Shown here piece by piece: positions 1 to 14,303 of a stretch of 64,000 bases of DNA. Below the pieces are notes generated by a model. It ran no database searches. It saw only the letters and a list, made by a program, of their open reading frames with translations, and was not told the origin of the DNA. A program made the translations under genes and the position numbers. Positions within the stretch are counted from its first letter, which is position 1. Every line of letters starts with the position of its first letter. Source of the stretch: Tomocerus qinae (Eukaryota > Arthropoda > Collembola > Entomobryomorpha > Tomoceridae); contig CM034549.1 in the NCBI GenBank assembly GCA_020055645.1, positions 10,691,501-10,755,500 on the forward strand, in the 5' to 3' direction.

Positions 1-3000
1 ATCTCGTCTGTGTACTCTGCCATGTAATTTGTAGAATGCGTAATCTTGTAGAATGTGCTATTCATTTACAACGTCATAATATTTAAAGTCCTGCAGACAT
101 TTATTCTCCAATTTTTACATCTGATTATATTCGTAGCCTAATAAAGGACATATAAGTACGTTTAATAACAATTTATAACGAGATAATAAATACGTGTCTA
201 TCTCAATATATAAATAATTAATATTTGTACTTTGTCGATAGCTACCTATTTGTTACAATCTCATGTAGCTTGGTGGGAGAGTCTTTACAGGACGTAATGT
301 GAGCTGAAATTAACTATAGTAGCTACCCCCACAAGACAATAGTATAAATAGTAGTAGGGATTCCCTAGCGTGGGCTCCCACTCGACAAGGCACACACGAG
401 TACCAAATTTTTTTTCCATTTCGGTATTTTTAATCTGAAAGTATCATCTTTCGCAGCTCAGCAAGCAACATGTGTTGAAAAGAGATAGATACTCTATTGT
501 GATCAAATAATAGCCGAGTGTAAAGAGACTGCGGACAAATTGCACCACATTTAACTCTTGGAAGCTAAGCCTATGAACATTAATGAAGCATGGATAAAAG
601 GCTTTAAATTACAATGGCTGTTGCAGTGTAGTTTACTATACTAGCCTAGACTAGCAAAAACAAGTAGACTTGTGTCATTATTAACTAAGTACTCTGCATG
701 TGGGCTTATGCCGTGCTCTGTCAAAGGATGTTGATGCCAACTCAACATAATTCACCTAATTCGGCTCGTGCGTAAATTCTATTTCTGTAATTGACTATGC
801 ACTTATATCATATCGGATACACATCACTCATCATCTACAGAGTTACACAAAATTTCATTATCTCAATACTTATCGAGTTTTATCCAGCTTAACATACCTA
901 CATATCGTATTTCACAGAAATTATAACTATATACGTTGTATTCCATATAGATATAGCTTTCAAATCATCACCCAAGGATTTTTATACACTTAATCTAATA
1001 CTAACTTAAAACAAAGTGTACAAAATAATATTTATAAAATTATTATAATAAGTTACGTAAAAATTATTCTATCTATACCACTAGATAAAAATGTTCTTGA
1101 CACACATTACATGTGTTGTTAATGATTTGTCATTCTTGTCATTATTTCCTATTTATGCTTTTCGAGTACTATTCATCAAATTACTACAAATATGTTACTA
1201 CTAAAATACTACAAAACACTTATGAAAAGCAATTTGTTAGTTGTCACTGTCAAGATAATAAAAATGTGATTGTTAACACGGAAGATTAATACCGATCTTC
1301 AAATCAAGTGGCAACCGAAAATTTTTGAAATATTTGTGATTCAAGTTCAGAAATCCCTCGGGAATGTATTTTTTTGAGGTTTGTGAATAGTGTAAGTAAT
1401 TTGATTTGCATATGGATATGGATGCATTCCTACTTGACGAGTATTATAAAGTGGCTCATAAAGATAAGTTTGACCTTATGTAGAACTGCATATCTGAAGT
1501 GGTCAATAGGGGCAGATCTAAAATTGCTCGTGATTCTAAACACTTGAGTCCGTCTACCCAAATCAATAAAAAATACTTATGATTTGGGATAGTCAGGTCA
1601 GTCAGTTTGATAAGTATGGAGAAATATTAATCTGTTTTGGTATCTGGTGTAAGTATAAGGTTAAACGCTCGAATTCATCACATTCATGTAGCAAGAATGG
1701 AAATTGAGGAGAGCTCAGCGTGAGAGCATCGAATAAATAAACTTCGCCCAATAACTTTCATATCCAATCATTACGATAACTATATCATGTCCATTGTTCA
1801 CTTGAAAATTTATTATCTCGTCGATTCTATTTAGGAATTTTGCTCTCGACAACGCAGCAACCTTTATGCAATAGAAATGCATGATTTATTTTAACTATTA
1901 TTATTATGAATGAACTGTAGTCTAACTTAATTGGAGCACCCTAAAATCTTTAAATCCTACCTGGAATACCTCTCAACAGTAAATAAAGCCTAATAATATA
2001 ATATTATATAAATACAATGTAGATGCATGCTGTGTGTCTTCGTAGTATCATTATTTGAATTGCACAGCTGAACAATTACATAAATTCGCCTAAAATTTTG
2101 TCCAGCTTGTTCCTTGTATAGAGCTACTGTGTTTGCATTTGGACATTTAGTACATGTTGGTTAGACGTGTTATGTAAAATTTTAACAAATATGTAAGAGA
2201 TATACCAAAATAAGCCTAACTCGGTTTGTGCGGTCACTGCAATAGTAAATCCGGCCAGATTAAAGTTAGGTCCATTGACATGGGATTACAAGAACTAGAT
2301 ATTATGTAGTAGCCCACGTATGCAAATGATTGTTTGCATGCTTTAGATTTGAATTAATGGTACGCACGCCTTTATGTCCTTAATGAAATCCTAACATGAT
2401 CAATTGTCAATGATTGATAAACATCTAGTATTCAAATCACTGGCTAGTCTATGTAAGATAAACAATGGCAGAAGATGGGAAGAGATTATTTATCCAATAC
2501 AAGACCTTTGATAAGGATAAATAAATATTTTCTGTCTCGTCAAATCTTCTTAGTGTATATTATATTTTCAGTATTTTGATAGCCTAAGTCAATGCTAATC
2601 CGGTTGAATCAACTCCAAACGAAAACCAGACAGAGCCCTAAGAAAGTCTGCCAATTACATGGAAATGTTATTAAAATTACTACTCTCAATTGCAATGAGG
2701 GAAAAACGCCCTTTTCTAATGTCTTAGGCAAGTTTTTTTAGTCAGCTTATTTGGTTTTACTTTTGGTTTTGTTTGTTTTGCTATAATAAAAACTCATTTT
2801 CCTTGTCATTTCTACAGAAAATGTGTTATTAGAAACATGATTTAGTTACGTGTTGTTTTGTACGTTGTAGCAATAGTAAAATACAAAATGCAATTCCCAA
2901 GGTAGGACTGTAAAAAAAATTCCGTCAAGATTTGGCAATATGAAGATGGAAAATACCCATTAGAATTAGCAATGTGAGTGAGGCAGATGAGTAATAGTGT

Positions 3001-3528
3001 GATTCAGGCCATTAGCGTCATTTAAAGTGTTGCAGTGCTGTATTTTCCTATTTGTTTATGAGAAATCGAATTCTGATGTTTAATAGCCAAGATGCTTAAA
3101 AAGGGAGTGCATTGTCTATGCGCAGCATTTGATGTAGTTCAAATTGTAAGTTTACTCATGCAGGTTTTCTCTATGAGTCACAATTCGACCCTTCCCTTGC
3201 CATGTCATAATGCAAATAACTAATTGTAAAGTATGTAGTTAAGTTAACAAGTAGATGCTCATCATTTAAGAAAGTTAAGGAAAAAGAAGATCCGGCATTT
3301 GACTGAGAATATTCTTGATAATTGAAAAGCATGACACTTTTCCTAAAGTAATTATTTAGTTATTCACTCGAATAAATTAGACACTATAATAAACCTACTT
3401 CTGTCTCACTACTACCTGAATAAGATTTCCATTTCATGTAGCTATACTCGCAAACAGTTGTAAACACGGATTTACATGACACTAACTAATGTAAACATAG
3501 AAAAAAAAAGTATTGAAAAATAACTTAC
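1..3528. other. no exon recognised; probably intron or downstream part of the gene starting at 3612
   Basis: AT-rich sequence with no exon I can support. It lies downstream (minus strand) of the first coding exon at 3529-3612, so it should be an intron of that gene or sequence beyond it. I looked for EF-hand loops on the minus strand and found none, so later exons may lie outside the window. Confidence 0.5.
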
Positions 3529-3612
3529 AGCTTGAAAAGCTTCATTAAGTTCCCGTAATTCATCCGCGGTGAGTTTCTTAGGGGAGGGCGACCTGCTATT
3601 ATTGTTTTCCAT
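3529..3612 (-). CDS. first coding exon of an unidentified, possibly EF-hand, protein (partial)
   Basis: The exon starts at ATG 3612 and runs to a GTAAGT donor just after 3529, giving 28 whole codons. The peptide begins MENNNSRSPSPKK and continues LTADELRELNEAFQA. The Ser/Pro/Lys-rich start followed by an acidic amphipathic helix ending in EAF resembles the entry to a first EF-hand helix (calmodulin, troponin C, centrin), but no calcium loop is visible because the exon ends there. Upstream, a TTTTCCAG acceptor before 3672 and a GTAAGTTT donor at 3747 outline a 75-bp intron in the 5' untranslated region, with a leader exon from 3748 upward. The exon itself is well supported; the EF-hand assignment is an inference from one helix. 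Confidence 0.45.
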
Positions 3613-3849
3613 TGTAGTAGACTGTTGTGGCACACTCACGATCACTTCCCGTTGTCCTTACTACTTTGAACACTGGAAAAATTGAAAAAAATACATAGTA
3701 AACAAGTAAGGAGAGCTAAATAGGAGAAAAAGGTATATAAAACTTACGTAGCTAGACAGAACAGAATTTACACTCCTGACTGAAACTAAGCTGACAGACA
3801 ACTGAACTCAAGTGCTGAAAACTGACCATGAGCTCTGTACTCTGCTGTA

Positions 3850-6800
3850 CTTAAAGAGTCTATAGAAACGTGATGCTATGCCCGTGTAGAATTATTACTC
3901 TGTGAATTTGTGGAATATCTAATCTAACTAATAATGCATAAAGCCTACAGCTACACACATGTTAAAGAAAACGCTAATGGGTTGTATACACTCGAGGCTC
4001 CTTCCTTTCTACATAAATAGATACACATATCACTGACATTATATATTATCTTTATATACAGTAGAACATACCACACCACTTATTAATGACACTACTCTTT
4101 TCTCTACTCTTCTACTACTATCCATCGACAATTGAAAATTAAAGGTACAATATTATAAATGTGGTCATGTAGCTATAATTCTAAAATGTAAAATATTAAA
4201 TATGAAACTACGCAGGAGGATGTAATGTGATGTGGAATAAATAATATGGAAGGAACAAGGAAAGCTTAGATATTTACGATATACTACTGTTACAATTTAC
4301 AATCGCCGACTTTGCCTCAAGGAAGGTGTATATCGTAATACCTTGTAAATACTTTTGCATTATATGAATTCTACTTTCGTAATAGCTATGTGTGTCGAGA
4401 TAAAAATAAAGTACAATAATACCTACTGAACAATAAGTGTCACTTAGCTTACCTGTATCTTTTTCTCCTCGTTAGTTTACTTTTATATTGTTTAATACTG
4501 AAAAATAAAACGATATTGTACAATAACGCATGTGGATTTACTTTCCTGCATATCGAACAACGAGAAAGAGACACAACAAGTGATAAAGTACCGTGCCCTA
4601 CTTCTCTAGGAAATAATTGTATTTAACTACATTAAGCTTCATTTAAAAATATATTCTTCCGCTGTTTCATACATAACGTATTCACACATCTACTAATGTA
4701 TTTAATTGTATACTATATAGAATGAGTGATATATGCATGGTTTATATCTTATCTAACCTACCAGTACAAGTGGTTTCGTTTCTTTCTAGAGTGATTGGTT
4801 TTCCGTGAGGATAGGATGATAAGCTAGCTTCAAATTAATGTAAACTAAGGAATTGTTAACAATTAATGCGCATTGTTAGTTAGTAAACTATTAATTTTCC
4901 ATTTAATCCCACTTACCCAAGTTCTTGTCTTGTCAGAGCGATATTTCAATTTATTAAATGACAGACACAATAACAATGAAGCCACCGCCCTAGGAATTAC
5001 TGACTCCGTTCAACTGACCTGAATGAGATAAGGACTTGAAACAATGCAGGGATTATTTGTACCACTCTAGTACTAATAGTTGCACAGATTAAAATATTGC
5101 ACTCAAAGTAGAGGTCAACTGTGGCAACAATATTATTGGAAGGAGAGTCAATTGGGAGCAGAAGAAACGGGGAATTATATTTACAGCCAAATCACCAGCC
5201 AGCCGAGTCGGTTCCGTCCATTTAGTTGTTGTGGCTAGGGATGTCAGTCATATCTCTTCCACCAAAACTCTCTGCTCAAAGTCAAAGATTAGTTGGGAGA
5301 GAAATTGCTTTTGTTATCTCTAATACTCCGTAATGTCTCTTAGGACTAACTGCTTCCTATATTAATTTGTATGCGTAAATATTCATCTTAAGTGTCTTGG
5401 CTTTAATAGAGTTTTATTGGATGACGGATATAGATCGTTATGCGTTGACTGTTTGAAAGGCCAAGACATGTCAGCCGGCAATACATAATTTTAATGATCA
5501 TGTAATTTTATTACTTAGTATTAAACACATGGAACGGATGGAAGGAAATCTTAAAACTTTTATTACATATGCATGGATCTTATGGCATTGCATAACCCTA
5601 TGTGCATGTAAATACAGCTGCAAGTGAACAAATACAAGTTGCATCTGCTCCAGTATGAATGTACTCCAGTTCTCAAGTCTCCTGATAAATAAAGTGTAGT
5701 AGCAAGAGGGAATTGTTGAAAGAATAAATTAATGTATTATTATTGTAATTATAATGCTAACGCTTCCTAAGTCTAATGTTTATGCCTATCTGCAATGTTA
5801 TCGTATGCTGTGGATTATGGCTTGAAAATGACCTTATTGTAAGATTATTAAAATAATGACTATCTACCTAATTACGTCAGCATACTATTCACAGTAGATA
5901 TAAATTGTTAACAGAATATTTAGTTAATAATTATGTGCTAACGCTTGGAATAATTTTCAGTCGTTTTCTTGGGAAAGGAATTTCAGTTGGATTAGCATGT
6001 AGTAGCAGAAATATGCTTCAGAATATAAATTCTTCCCCCACGAAGCGACAGTTGGGATTTCTCGTACAAAAACTCATTTTCTAATGATCTCACAATACTT
6101 TGAAGGGTATACAACAGAAAATGACATCATCCACTGTGATCTGAACGCAACTCATTTGCTCTTCCAACAACGTGATATAACGTACCTATCCACACGATGA
6201 TACATGTTAATAAACTAGATGTACTGTGTGATGCGGGAGTAAGTGTTTTACATGCATACACATTTTACATATGGCTGATTTGGTTATCTGGCATCTAACA
6301 ATGTGTAAAGTAAATATAAATCAACATGATTCATTCAATTCCAGTTTGTTCAGCTGGAGATATCCTTATGAGGAATGACTACAGTGCAAACACTACTAAT
6401 GGAAACTTGAATCCAGTTTTTACTATACCAAACTATTTGCATGTTAAGGAACGAACTTGACTTATTACTACATACATTCACAAATGCTCCAATCTACCAA
6501 AGTTCATTAGCATATATATCATTTACTCCAGACTGTCCAGACAGTTTTATCAGATTTAATTCACTATCTGGAAAGTGGAAAATAATTACACTGTCAAACC
6601 AAACCCACTCTTAAGCGACTATTTGTAGGCATTAGATTTTGTATCTTATCTGCAGAAAGTTCTGAATTTATTGCCATTATTGATACCACATAATATCAAC
6701 TAATAGAAAATAGACAATAATTCTGCAGTATTTTGTAGATGCGTAAACAGGGGAGAAAAATATATTACTCATTGCTTCATTGCCTTATTTGGTAATAATA

Positions 6801-8296
6801 ACAAACTTCAAAACTACAAATATTTACCTTTTAGCAGTTAGTGTCAATTTATTGAACTATATTTCTATGTAGAGCAATTAAATAAAGAATTTGTCTTCTG
6901 GGCTTTTGTTATTGTTATACTACAATAGAATCATAAATTAAAAGCATGATGTTCTTGATTGATTTACAAAACGTCATTCAAGAAACAGGATAATGATTAC
7001 ATCGGCTTTAGCATGACTGCCATACCTTGATGACTAATTTGCAAATGACTCATTCGCAATGCACACACCTAGAACGATCTAGACTATGGATAAGGGTTTC
7101 CTGCGTGTTGAAGCTATCGTAATATGCTTCTTCGTAGTTGAATAATCAAATTGTTATCTAATCGATTCCTTCGGTACACATTTGTAGCCTTACACATATC
7201 AACTAGTAGTTACTTCCTTTTTTCTTGTATCTACTGTATCAGTCATCACATCTGTCCGTCAGCATGCTGTAATGTAGCCGGACTTGACACTATTTGTCCT
7301 ATTTCTTCAGAGTATTCTTGCAGTTTTTCTTGGAGCAAATGTTACTCAATACAATGCATTTGCCTATGCACACACCTAGAAATAGTTTAGTAGCTACATA
7401 GATGCAGGCATTGAATATCGTAATATGTTTGTAATTAAAATATGAACCAGGCCAGGTAAAAAGCAGTGTAAAATAATATTATCAAGGTTTAACCAGAAAG
7501 ATTTGTGGCTTAGCAAGTTGAGATAGAAAAACTCCACCTTATTATCCATTCTATTCTAAAATGCACGAGATAAGTATGATAATGTGTATGTGAGTAGTAT
7601 TTCCATTTGTCATATTATCATTAAACTCTGCTGCGTTGCTGTGTACTCATGTGTTAAGGTCAAACTTTAATGATTCAGTCAGCTCTCAGGAGCGTGGCCT
7701 AGAATAAATTATGAATTCATCCACACAAGCTATAACTACCACCAAAGCAAAGAGCTGTGCATAATTACTGCCTTATTAATATATATGCTTAAATACTCGG
7801 TAGCATATGGTGAATATAAGATACACAACTTATATCATATTTGTATTATAGATAGAAATCACTGCAAGCAAAGGAAAAACGCTCGTATCTTATGTCAATA
7901 TATTGTGTAAGTCATTGATTCTTTGCTTATTTGATCCTTAAGTAAGGCAACACGGTAAATGGTGAATCAATTGTTGCTAATAGGGAATGTTACTCTAGTT
8001 ATGTTTCCTATACAGAATGAAATGCATATCGTAATTTAATACCAACTTCGTCAGATACTAATATTATGCATAGATAAAGAAGGCAATGTATAGCATATTC
8101 TATACATTCATGTGTATAGCATATAATTCATGTCTTTCTTCGTATATAAATATTATGTTAAGGTAACTTAATCGAATAATTGGGACAATAGTTTTAGTAA
8201 AATGACCAAATAAGTAAGCTCATTCACATTTTCAGCAGTATTGATACTTCATGAGACCTACCGCCGAACCGAAACCCGAATACTGTTAACTCGAAA
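3850..8296. other. AT-rich intergenic stretch, no gene seen
   Basis: No exon with believable splice sites or recognisable protein appears on either strand. Open frames here are short and low in complexity. Confidence 0.5.
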
Positions 8297-11200
8297 TCTT
8301 AACGGACCATGTGTCTTAAGGGACCATGTGCCTTAGCGGACCATGTGTCTTAGCGGACCGTATGTCTTAGCGGACCATGTGTCTTAACGGACCATGTGTC
8401 TTAGCGCACCATGTGTCTTAGCGCACCATGTGTCTTAGCGGACCATGTGTCTTAACGGACCATGTGTCTTAGCGGACCATGTGTCTTAACGGACCATGTG
8501 TCTTAGCGGACCATTTGTCTTAACGGACCATGTTTCTTAACGGACCATGTGTCTTAACGGACCATGTGTCTTAGCGGACCATGTGTCTTAACGGACCATG
8601 TGTCTTAGCGGATCATGTGTCTTAGCGGACCATGTGTCTTAACGGACCATGTGTCTTAGCGGACCGTATGTCTTAGCGGACCATGTGTCTTAACGGACCA
8701 TGTGTCTTAACGGACCATGTGTCTTAACGGACCATGTGTCTTAACGGACCATGTGTCTTAACGGACCATGTGTCTTAACGGACCATGTGTCTTAAGGGAC
8801 CATGTGTCTTAACGGACCATGTGTCTTAGGGGACCGTATGTCTTAGCGGACCATGTGTCTTAACGGACCATGTGTCTTAGCGGACCGTATGTCTTAGCGG
8901 ACCATGTGTCTTAACGGACCATGTGTCTTAACGGACCATGTGTCTTAGCGCACCATGTGTCTTAGCGGACCATGTGTCTTAACGGACCATGTGTCTTAGC
9001 GGACCATGTGTCTTAACGGACCATGTGTCTTAGCGGACCATTTGTCTTAACGGACCATGTTTCTTAACGGACCATGTGTCTTAACGGACCATGTGTCTTA
9101 GCGGACCATGTGTCTTAACGCACCATGTGTCTTAGCGGATCATGTGTCTTAACGGACCATGTGTCTTAGCGGACCATGTGTCTTAACGGACCATGTTTCT
9201 TAACGGACCATGTGTCTTAGCGGACCATGTGTCTTAACGGACCATGTGTCTTAACGGACCATGTGTCTTAAGGGACCATGTGTCTTAACGGACCATGTGT
9301 CTTAGCGGACCGTATGTCTTAGCGGACCATGTGTCTTAACGGACCATGTGTCTTAACGGACCATGTGTCTTAGCGCACCATGTGTCTTAGCGGACCATGT
9401 GTCTTAACGGACCATGTGTCTTAGCGGACCATGTGTCTTAACGGACCATGTGTCTTAGCGGACCATTTGTCTTAACTGACCATGTTTCTTAACGGACCAT
9501 GTGTCTTAACGGACCATGTGTCTTAGCGGACCATGTGTCTTAACGGACCATGTGTCTTAGCGGATCATGTGTCTTAACGGACCATGTGTCTTAGCGGACC
9601 ATGTGTCTTAACGGACCATGTTTCTTAACGGACCATGTGTCTTAACGGACCATGTGTCTTAGCGGACCATGTTTCTTAACGGACCATGTGTCTTAACGGA
9701 CCATGTGTCTTAAGGGACCATGTGCCTTAGCGGACCATGTGTCTTAGGGGACCGTATGTCTTAGCGGACCATGTGTCTTAACGGACCATGTGTCTTAACG
9801 GACCATGTGTCTTAGCGGACCATGTTTCTTAACGGACCATGTGTCTTAGCGGACCATGTGTCTTAGCGGACCATGTGTCTTAAGGGACCATGTGTCTTAG
9901 CGGACCATGTGTCTTAGCGGACCATGTGTTTTAGCGGACCGTATGTCTTAGCGAACCATGTGTCTTAGCGGACCATGTGTCTTAGCGGACCATGTGTCTT
10001 AACGGACCATGTGTCTTAGCGGACCATGTGTCTTAACGGACCATGTGTCTTAGCGGACCATGTGTCTTAACGGACCATGTGTCTTAACGGACCATGTGTC
10101 TTAACGGACCATGTGTCTTAACGGACCATGTGTCTTAACGGACCATGTGTCTTAGCGGACCATGTGTCTTAACGGGCCATGTGTCTTAGCGGACCATGTG
10201 TCTTAGCGGACCATGTGTCTTAACGGACCGTATGTCTTAGCGAACCATGTGTCTTAGCGGACCATGTGTCTTAGCGGACCATGTGTCTTAACGGACCATG
10301 TGTCTTAGCGGACCATGTGTCTTAACGGACCATGTGTCTTAGCGGACCATGTGTCTTAGCGGACCATGTGTCTTAACGGACCATGTGTCTTAACGGACCA
10401 TGTGTCTTAACGGACCATGTGTCTTAGCGGACCATGTGTCTTAAGGGACCATGTGTCTTAGCGGACCATGTGTCTTAGCGGACCGTATGTCTTAGCGGAC
10501 CATGTGTCTTAGCGGACCATGTTTCTTAACGGACCATGTGTCTTAACGGACCATGTGTCTTAGCGGACCATGTGTCTTAGCGGACCGTATGTCTTAGCGG
10601 ACCATGTGTCTTAACGGACCATGTGTCTTAGCGGACCATGTGTCTTAGCGCACCATGTGTCTTAACGGACCATGTGTCTTAACGGACCATGTGTCTTAGC
10701 GGACCATGTGTCTTAGCGGACCATGTGTCTTAACGGACCATGTGTCTTAGCGGACCATGTGTCTTAACGGACCATGTGTCTTAGCGGACCATGTGTCTTA
10801 ACGGACCATGTGTCTTAACGGACCATGTGTCTTAACGGACCATGTGTCTTAGCGGACCATGTTTCTTAACGGACCATGTGTCTTAGCGGACCATGTGTCT
10901 TAACGGACCATGTGTCTTAGCGGACCATGTGTCTTAGCGGACCATGTGTCTTAGCGGACCGTGTGTCTTAACGGACCATGTTTCTTAACGGACCATGTGT
11001 CCTAACGGACCATGTGTCTTAGCGGACCATGTGTCTTAACGGACCATGTGTCTTAGCGGACCATGTGTCTTAACGGACCATGTGTCTTAACGGACCATGT
11101 GTCTTAACGGACCATGTGTCTTAGCGGACCATGTTTCTTAACGGACCATGTGTCTTAGCGGACCATGTGTCTTAACGGACCATGTGTCTTAGCGGACCAT

Positions 11201-11513
11201 GTGTCTTAGCGGACCATGTGTCTTAGCGGACCGTGTGTCTTAACGGACCATGTTTCTTAACGGACCATGTGTCCTAACGGACCATGTGTCTTAGCGGACC
11301 ATGTTTCTTAACGGACCATGTGTCTTAACGGACCATGTGTCTTAGCGCACCATGTGTCTTAACGGACCATGTGTCTTAGCGGACCATGTGTCTTAACGGA
11401 CCATGTGTCTTAGCGGACCATGTGTCTTAGCGGACCGTATGTCTTAGCGGACCATGTGTCTTAACGGACCATGTGTCTTAGCGGACCATGTGTCTTAACG
11501 GACCATGTGTCTT
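8297..11513. repeat. 17-bp satellite array, about 189 copies, with higher-order structure
   Basis: A head-to-tail array of the 17-bp monomer TGTCTTARCGGACCATG, where R alternates between A and G. The length (about 3217 bp) gives close to 189 copies. Common variants are GGACCGTATGTC, GCGCACC, ATTTGTC, ATGTTTC, GGATCATG and GTCCTAACGG. Monomer phase is kept almost throughout, so variation is by substitution rather than indel. Variant monomers recur at exact multiples of 17 bp, which shows block duplication. The array starts abruptly after TCGAAATCTT and ends in CTTCAAAAATCC. Since 17 is not a multiple of three and all frames hit stops, the array does not encode a protein. Confidence 0.97.
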
Positions 11514-13395
11514 CAAAAATCCAATGTTGAGAGCCCCCCATCTTGTGGAAGCGACCTATGGGTTTAGGAATTTTTTTAAACCTCCTATTTGTTGGTTTTA
11601 TGATGAAAGACATGCCTTTTGCCACTTTTGTATCTATTCTAAAATCATGAGTACATTTCCCGGCTCAAATGAGATATACGTACCCAAATAGATTACCATT
11701 TCTGTTTAATCAGTTATGTCGTCAATGATATCGCAATTTTAGATGGATTTCTGCAACATTTCTGTATCATGAAGCATTGGGTAATGGGGATGCCACGACC
11801 ACGACGCCAAAAGATATCTACATTTGGATTACCAAGTTTTAATTTATAATTAGTAAATTGAATTAGTCATCGGGGAGATACGAGAGTTTGTAGCAGCTGT
11901 AAACAGTATTGATTATAGTAGCTGGATTAAATTGTTATACTAGCTGTGTGAAATGGTTATAAATTGTTTTCCTTAAATGGTATACTTACGGTCAAATTAT
12001 GATGCAGATATTAAATTGAGAATCGAGACGAGGAAGAAGAGACCGAGTAGTTAGGATTTGCATAATTTATGTTTCCTCTACTTTGTTACGTGTTACGTAT
12101 CATAAAAGCAGATGAAGTAATAGGTACATGAAACAATGGGCAGCGAATGTAAATAAATATTTTAGACTATGAACTTATGGTAGCCATCACCCATTGCAAA
12201 TTGCCGCATAGTCAGGTAAAGAATTTGTATTAAACTAGATGTAGTATGTAATACATGATATGTACTACATATGTACACAGACGAAAAAGAGACATAACTG
12301 TCCAAAACTTCCTGCATGATCATAATATAATATTTGCAGAATTTTTGGAGGATGAAAAGAGATAGTGACATTTTATGTAAACATGCAACCCACGTACAAA
12401 TTGTTAGGATAGATATCAGCATTGTACCTGGTTTGTCATTGTCAAATGTACGTCAGTTATTTCTGTGTAAAAGGCAACATTGTGCCTCACAGCCATGCAC
12501 AGTATGAAAATACTAGTTGGTGATAAATATTATAGCAACACATATGTAGTTTAGCACTTAACGTGCCTACAAAAGTTAACCATATACTACTTACATACAG
12601 AGAGCTATACTACATCGTATATTTAGTCAAGTCAAACGAATAACAACGTTAGTAAACTCCCCTTACATAAAGACAGAGTCATAGTCACACGTCTCTTGTG
12701 CCCCAAGCCGATCTGACATCACAACTCTCATTACAAACAAGTCTATAACCACTATTAACATGTATAACTGAGTTTTAGGGATAAGTAAAAGTAAAGTTAG
12801 ACTTGCTACACAAAACTACTTATTTAATATACTCTGTATATATAAGTTTATTTAGACCAGTTAGCATTCGCTTATTACACTCGTGATAGGGAAGTTGGAC
12901 GAAAAATAACACACACGCAAGTAAATCCAGTCATATTCAGTTCTTATACATCGACTGCTCTTTGGTGCAAAAAAGACCTTGGCTTGCCAAAAATTAAAGA
13001 AAGCGAAGGCAAAAGGAATAGTAAAATCTGCATTGAATCTATACTCTCCTTTCGTTTGTGAGTGTGCTAAATATCACATTGCACTTACCAACAGTTTTCA
13101 AACACATCTGTGTAATTTCAAACTGCCTTTTCGCAAAAACGACTATTAACATATTACGAAATAATTATACTACCCGCAGGCTAATAGCAATCAATCTAAG
13201 GTAACTTGAAATTCTGCCTACATCTTAGTCCTTAGTATTCTTACGCCAATATAATTAAAGCTGGTTTAATCTTCCGTCGATAACCAAAGTGTCATTTATT
13301 TCAATAGATTGTTCGGAGGTTGTTAGTTGGAAAAGCTGAGAGACATTCCAAGTTTCTTAACGTAAAAGTACTAAAATACTGAAAAATCTACCAAA
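11514..13395. other. gene-free stretch after the satellite
   Basis: AT-rich sequence with no recognised exon or repeat on either strand. The 3' part should hold the promoter and leader of the small gene starting at 13396, but no distinct TATA box or initiator could be assigned. Confidence 0.45.
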
Positions 13396-14303
13396 ATGTG
13401 TTTGGATTTCGAAGATATGGTAAAGTGCAATTTTTTTATGTTTGATTTCCGTTTTAGTCAATCTATATGTTTAAACCAAATATAAATATTTGTCAAGTTT
13501 GTAATTCTCATTTTTGAATAATTTCAGGTTGAGTGCGCAATTTGTGCAGCCTGTTGTTACTGTTGCATGAGCATGTGTAAAGGTAAGATTTTTTGTATCC
13601 AAAATGCTCTTAATCTGTATAACAATTTTTCCTATGTACACATACACTTTTATAATAAGTGGGAAAGAGGATCGATTTTCTCATTTTCATGCAGAAATAG
13701 TTTATGGCCACGTCAAAGAGTCTTCAGTTACTTCAGGTCATTGTGTGGGCAAACAATAACATGATCGATAAAAGAGAGCTTTTATTCATGCTACATAGCA
13801 CTCGACAAATAGTATGAAAGAGATGTACTAAGCATATCGCTATGTGTTGTATGATATTGAATACAAAGTTTGTACGTTCATTGGTGTATCCTGTCTAAAT
13901 ATAATAAATTCCTATAGACAACAAAAATTTATTCGATTTCTCCAAAGTGTACCAGAAATATATTTTTCAACCAGCAGAAATATTTGTGTTCTAAGATGTT
14001 TTCTATTTCTAAACAGATTCCAGACCAGCTCCAGCACAGCAACCAGTCGTTATTCAGAACCAACCTCAACCGGGAATGTACTATGGACCTGGCGGAGCCC
14101 AACCCATGCCATACAATCAACAAGGACCACCTCCAGCTGGATTTTATCCGTCATCTCCCGGAGCTTATCCACCACAACAGCCTTATCCTAACCAACAGTA
14201 TCCTGGAGCTTATCCTCAGCAATATCCTCAGCAGCATATGCAAATGCCACCGCCACAATATCAACAACAATCTTACTATCCTAATGCTCCACCCAAATAT
14301 TAA
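13396..14303 (+). CDS. small Cys-rich protein with Pro/Gln/Tyr-rich tail, function unknown
   Basis: Three exons (13396-13419, 13528-13582, 14017-14303) join in phase through GT-AG introns to give 121 residues. The N-terminus is MCLDFEDM. A cysteine cluster, VECAICAACCYCCMSMC, occupies about residues 9-25. The remaining 95 residues are a low-complexity tail rich in Pro, Gln, Tyr and Gly with PYNQQ, AYPPQQ and QYPGAYPQQ units, ending in NAPPKY. Dense short cysteine runs of this kind are often palmitoylated or membrane-associated, and XYPPX-type tails occur in adaptor and membrane proteins; both points are family-level analogy. I do not recognise an orthologue. The tail frame is supported by its repeat regularity; the first 8-residue exon is the weakest part of the model. 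Confidence 0.7.

Noticed and set aside
1411-1580. Frame beginning MDAFLLDEYYKVAHKDKFDL, interrupted by TAG
   Set aside because: It looks faintly protein-like on both sides of the stop, but I recognise no family, see no splice sites and cannot distinguish it from chance or an old transposon remnant.
8297-11513. CRISPR-like or coding repeat array
   Set aside because: The units are contiguous 17-mers with no spacers, and all frames contain stops, so it is a satellite, not CRISPR or a repeat protein.
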